From assembly GCF_000208865.1 (NCBI RefSeq), contig NC_018392.1, positions 2,748,793 through 2,812,792 on the forward strand: 64,000 nucleotides of DNA, given 5' to 3'. The translations under genes and the position numbers were made by a program. Below, piece by piece: positions 61,101 through 64,000 of this stretch. Position 1 is the first letter of the stretch. Every line of letters begins with the position of its first letter. Source of the DNA: Neospora caninum Liverpool (taxonomy: Eukaryota > Apicomplexa > Conoidasida > Eucoccidiorida > Sarcocystidae). The notes below the pieces were generated by a model, which saw only the letters and a program-made list of their open reading frames with translations, did no database searches and had not been told where the DNA came from.

Positions 61101-62120
61101 CTCTGCGTTTCCCTTTGCACCTTTAGCGAAACACCGACGCGCCGGACCATAGGTGTACATACATTGCCCACACTGGCGTGGCCGCCCTGCAACACACTCC
61201 ACAGCGTGGATCCCCCGCAGATCCGTGGAGTGCGACTCGACTACCTCCAGGCAAAGCGCGTTTTCAGGGTTGAGACTCCTGCAGCGCTCTGGGAATGACG
61301 ACTCCGCCGTCGTTCACGGGCCGGGGAGCGCGAGAGAAGGACTCTACACAGGGTGACGATCGGCCACTCGCGTCGGAGCGCACCTTTCCGCGAAACTCAA
61401 GGTTTGCTAGAACACGCCAGGCGCGCGAAAAAGGCCGCGACACGGCAGCGAAACGACTGACCCAGCCCGGTGTTCATACAGCGAGGGGAACCGTCGGCTT
61501 ACTGAATTCCGCACCAACGGCGTGCGCCACTTTTATCCGTAGCCCCCTCATCCAGTTTGTGGTCACGCCGGTGATCACGAGAGCGATCAGAAGGATCGTG
61601 ATGTCAAAAAAGCTGACGCGCCTGCAAACCCACAACCGACAGAACGATTTCCACTTCAACACAACCTTGTCGAGTAAGTACCGTTGTGCGTGAAGTTGAA
61701 CCGACGCTTCAGGGGTCTTATCTCAAAGATTCAAAAAATCATCTTCGAATATGACAGTCGGGATCGCCCGACAGTCAGACCCTGAGCATCTGTACATCCC
61801 TTAAATCATCAACAGGGCTAGCAACTTCAGGTATACTCATATATATATATATATGCGTAACGGTATTCGTACAGTCAAGTGCGAGTATCCGCATCTGTCA
61901 GTTCCTACGCGCAGGCATGCCTGCACACCAGCGATGAATCACCCGCGAGAGCTTCGAACGAGATCGAATCGCCTCTCGCCTTCGCTTGGCTTCTTAAAAT
62001 GCATGAATCCGTGCGCTTGTATCTCCCTCTGTTCGACGAAATGCATCTGCTCGCCATTTACCTGGAGGTGTCGGCACGTGTCGCCCTCGCCCACCTCCCC
62101 CCCCCCCCCGTTCCGGTGAT
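52117..62120. other. Gene-poor 10-kb block
   Basis: No open frame here shows a recognisable domain, a plausible splice pattern or a compositional bias like the genes to the left. The longest frames (for example 54676-55188 and 60350-61069 on the plus strand) look random. From about 53.1 kb on, the pyrimidine-rich tracts and most TGCATGC words typical of the rest of the window are missing. Base composition is balanced, with a 25-bp tandem duplication (54628-54677), a 13-base G run near 56617-56629, and AT-rich islands at about 58.56-58.75 kb and 59.57-59.66 kb. Confidence 0.55.
54628..54677. repeat. 25-bp tandem duplication
   Basis: Two adjacent copies of a unit beginning TTCTGGAAGAG and ending CCTTGAAGTTT differ by a single T/C change. 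Confidence 0.9.
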
Positions 62121-62882
62121 TCAGATCGAGATGTTTGTGTGGGAGCGACGACGCAGGACACTCTGTTTTCCACAACGCAGGCGAGCGTTTCCCCGCCGGG
62201 CCGCACTCGCGGCAGAACGGTTCACAATTGTTTGTGTGCTTCCGCTCTCGTGCAGAAATTCCACAAAAAACAGAGGCGACTGTGTCGTCCTAAAATACAG
62301 CTGGTCGTGGCGAACTGACCGATCAGTCGATGTCGCCCACGGCCTCCACGCAGCACGCATCCTTCTCGTCAGGGTTTGGCTGTCTTCCTTCGCGCTCGCC
62401 ATCTCTGCTGCGGCTTGCCGTTCCACTTGAATAGCTCCATTTTCCGCAGTCTCCAGAGTGTTCGAGAACAAACCACTGGGGTTGCCGCGCAGCGAAGCGG
62501 CGCCTAGTGCGCCTTCATCCTCAGAGGCTGCCAAAGGGCGTTTGCGTCGCCACGGGAGGGTTGCGTTCCGGCTCCTGCCCGCGCCGATTCCAGGACGAGA
62601 GGCGCCCGGCCCCGCGCCATTCCAGAGAAGCGGAGGTGTATCCTGCGGCGCCCCTGGCAGCTCGGCCGTGGCCGTCCCGGTCGCCAAGGAGTCCCCGTGG
62701 TTTCCCGCGGCGGCCAGGAAGTTGAAGAGACTGGCCGCGAGAGCAAGAGGAACGAGGAGCGCTTTGCGTGTGAACATCGGGGAAACGGAAAGGGAGGCAG
62801 ACGGGTAGCGAGGCACCAAGGAAGAAAGAGCACCGAGAAGAGAGGACCCAGCAACGACTGCACACTTGCTTACGCGATTCAT
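62121..62882 (-). CDS. Possible secreted protein of unknown function
   Basis: A minus-strand frame from the ATG at 62882 runs 253 codons to a stop at 62121-62123. A second in-frame ATG at 62777 opens MFTRKALLVPLALAASLFNF followed by LAAAGNHGD, a convincing signal peptide with an A-x-A type cleavage region. The 62882 start would instead place that hydrophobic core internally. The rest is Gly/Ala/Ser-rich and basic, without transmembrane segment or recognised domain. Coccidian dense-granule and other secretory proteins often look like this, but there is no family match I can name. The C-terminal third (after about residue 180) could be intron read-through, because no natural end motif is seen. 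The 10 kb on its left has no gene. Confidence 0.35.
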   Translation of the reverse strand: MNRVSKCAVVAGSSLLGALSSLVPRYPSASLSVSPMFTRKALLVPLALAASLFNFLAAAGNHGDSLATGTATAELPGAPQDTPPLLWNGAGPGASRPGIGAGRSRNATLPWRRKRPLAASEDEGALGAASLRGNPSGLFSNTLETAENGAIQVERQAAAEMASAKEDSQTLTRRMRAAWRPWATSTDRSVRHDQLYFRTTQSPLFFVEFLHESGSTQTIVNRSAASAARRGNARLRCGKQSVLRRRSHTNISI

Positions 62883-62948
62883 TCGGGCGCAGCGTAACCC
62901 TGGGCCACGAGTCGCAGAGAGAGTAAATGCGAGAGAATCAATCCGCGT

Positions 62949-62996
<48 letters not shown>

Positions 62997-64000
62997 GGTT
63001 CCAATCGCCAGAGAGTGGATGAGGTCACCTCAGTGTACGCTGCCGATCGTGCGAGACAGAAGCAAGGCGCGCCGCGCCAACGCTTCCGTTTTTTCAGAGT
63101 GTGGGAAAATGGCCTGTTTGGTGGTCACCTTGTGCGGAGGCAAACGGCCGATTTGGAAGGAAAACTGGCAACTGCTCGCTCTCCATACACCGGGGAACGG
63201 CACAGAGAGAGCTTTGGCCGGGCATGCGTCTGATAATGGAAGCGAGGACGATAGGAGAAACACACACAGAAAATGCAGCGTCTGTAAGAAAGGAGCAGCC
63301 TTAGGAGAACATGCGGCTGAGTCCTGTAGTTGTATGTTTGCCGTTTTGAGTGCTATGGCAACAGCACGACGGTTCCGTGCACGCAGTGTGCCCAGATTTT
63401 TGGGCGTCGTTCCAACACCACTCCAGCAGGTACGCTTCTCCTCCTCTCGTCACTCCTCGTGAAAGAAAAGAATGGAAGAATCGAGGGGGTTTCAGCTTTT
63501 TGCGGCTTTGGCAAGCGGATCGGTCACGCCCATGATGCGGTGCATCGAAAACTGGCAGCGATCGTGGGAAAAAGGAGGGCGAGGCGCACATCGCAGAATC
63601 CACAGGCAGAGCCTGAATGCGAAACTATATATACAAAGTACAGACACCAGTTTGGGGTCTTCTGCATCAAGGAGAAAATCGAGGCTCTGTGCTGCTCGAC
63701 AAGACAACAAAACCGCCCAGTTATGCGCTTCGTGTGTGGACACTTGACACACGCAGCGCATGCTTAATGTGTCAGCCGGTTTTGCCCGCGACGCTGCTCT
63801 TTTGCATGCCTCGAGAGACACGTCCGAGGCAACCAGCTGATCGTATCTCAGCAGTATCTCTGTTCGACAAAAATGTAACCAGATAGCGGTATGTCATTCT
63901 GATTCCTATATGTGGTGGATGACGGGTATTTCTATGAAGCGTTGGGCAGCGTAGCCATCCCCGTAACTGCGTTTAAGAAGACGACTCCAGGTTCTTTTTT
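62883..64000. other. Right-end region without recognised gene
   Basis: This stretch contains a CA microsatellite at 62950-62994, just upstream of the possible secreted protein, and several short overlapping open frames without motifs. If the secreted protein is real, its promoter lies here. Confidence 0.5.
62950..62994. repeat. CA microsatellite
   Basis: This is about 22 uninterrupted CA units. Confidence 0.98.

Noticed and set aside
1..64000. CRISPR arrays, insertion sequences, bacterial operons
   Set aside because: The tandem repeats seen lack unique spacers, no transposase motif was recognised, and the intron-rich gene structure is eukaryotic.

Overview
The window is nuclear DNA of a coccidian apicomplexan in the Sarcocystidae (Toxoplasma/Neospora/Hammondia type). 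The reasons are genes split by many short GT-AG introns, pyrimidine-rich introns and flanks, frequent TGCATGC words, AT, GATA and CA microsatellites, very long low-complexity inserts in proteins, and a small mitochondrial cox1 fragment embedded in nuclear DNA. The species cannot be fixed from sequence alone. All gene models below were built by eye from splice sites, reading phase and conserved protein motifs.

Layout. 216-6519 (-): the U4/U6 snRNP protein PRP31 in 12 exons. 9376-13736 (+): nucleosome assembly protein NAP1 in 8 exons, ending in the prenylation-type tail CKQQ. 15667-23855 (-): a protein of about 2108 residues joining an N-terminal CW-type zinc finger to a PRMT-like SAM methyltransferase, in 5 exons. 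27555-35820 (+): a protein of about 2440 residues with an F-box-like region and scattered WD40-like blades. 38775-41722 (-): a YqgF/RuvX-type RNase-H-fold nuclease with a long secretory, transit-like leader that suggests the apicoplast. 43671-47837 (+): a D-glycerate 3-kinase homologue in 8 exons with an unusual P-loop. 49628-52116 (-): a TAF12-like histone-fold protein with a tandem Ser-Leu-Pro tract. 52117-62120: about 10 kb with no recognisable gene. 62121-62882 (-): a possible secreted protein.

The first seven genes alternate strands exactly, so each pair shares either a divergent promoter region or a convergent 3' region. Four of the seven are nuclear information-processing genes (splicing, histone chaperone, chromatin reader plus methyltransferase, TFIID-like subunit). 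They look like independent housekeeping neighbours rather than a functional cluster. The most unusual object is the CW zinc finger-methyltransferase fusion. The RuvX-like nuclease leader, the altered glycerate-kinase P-loop and the cox1 insertion are the next most interesting.
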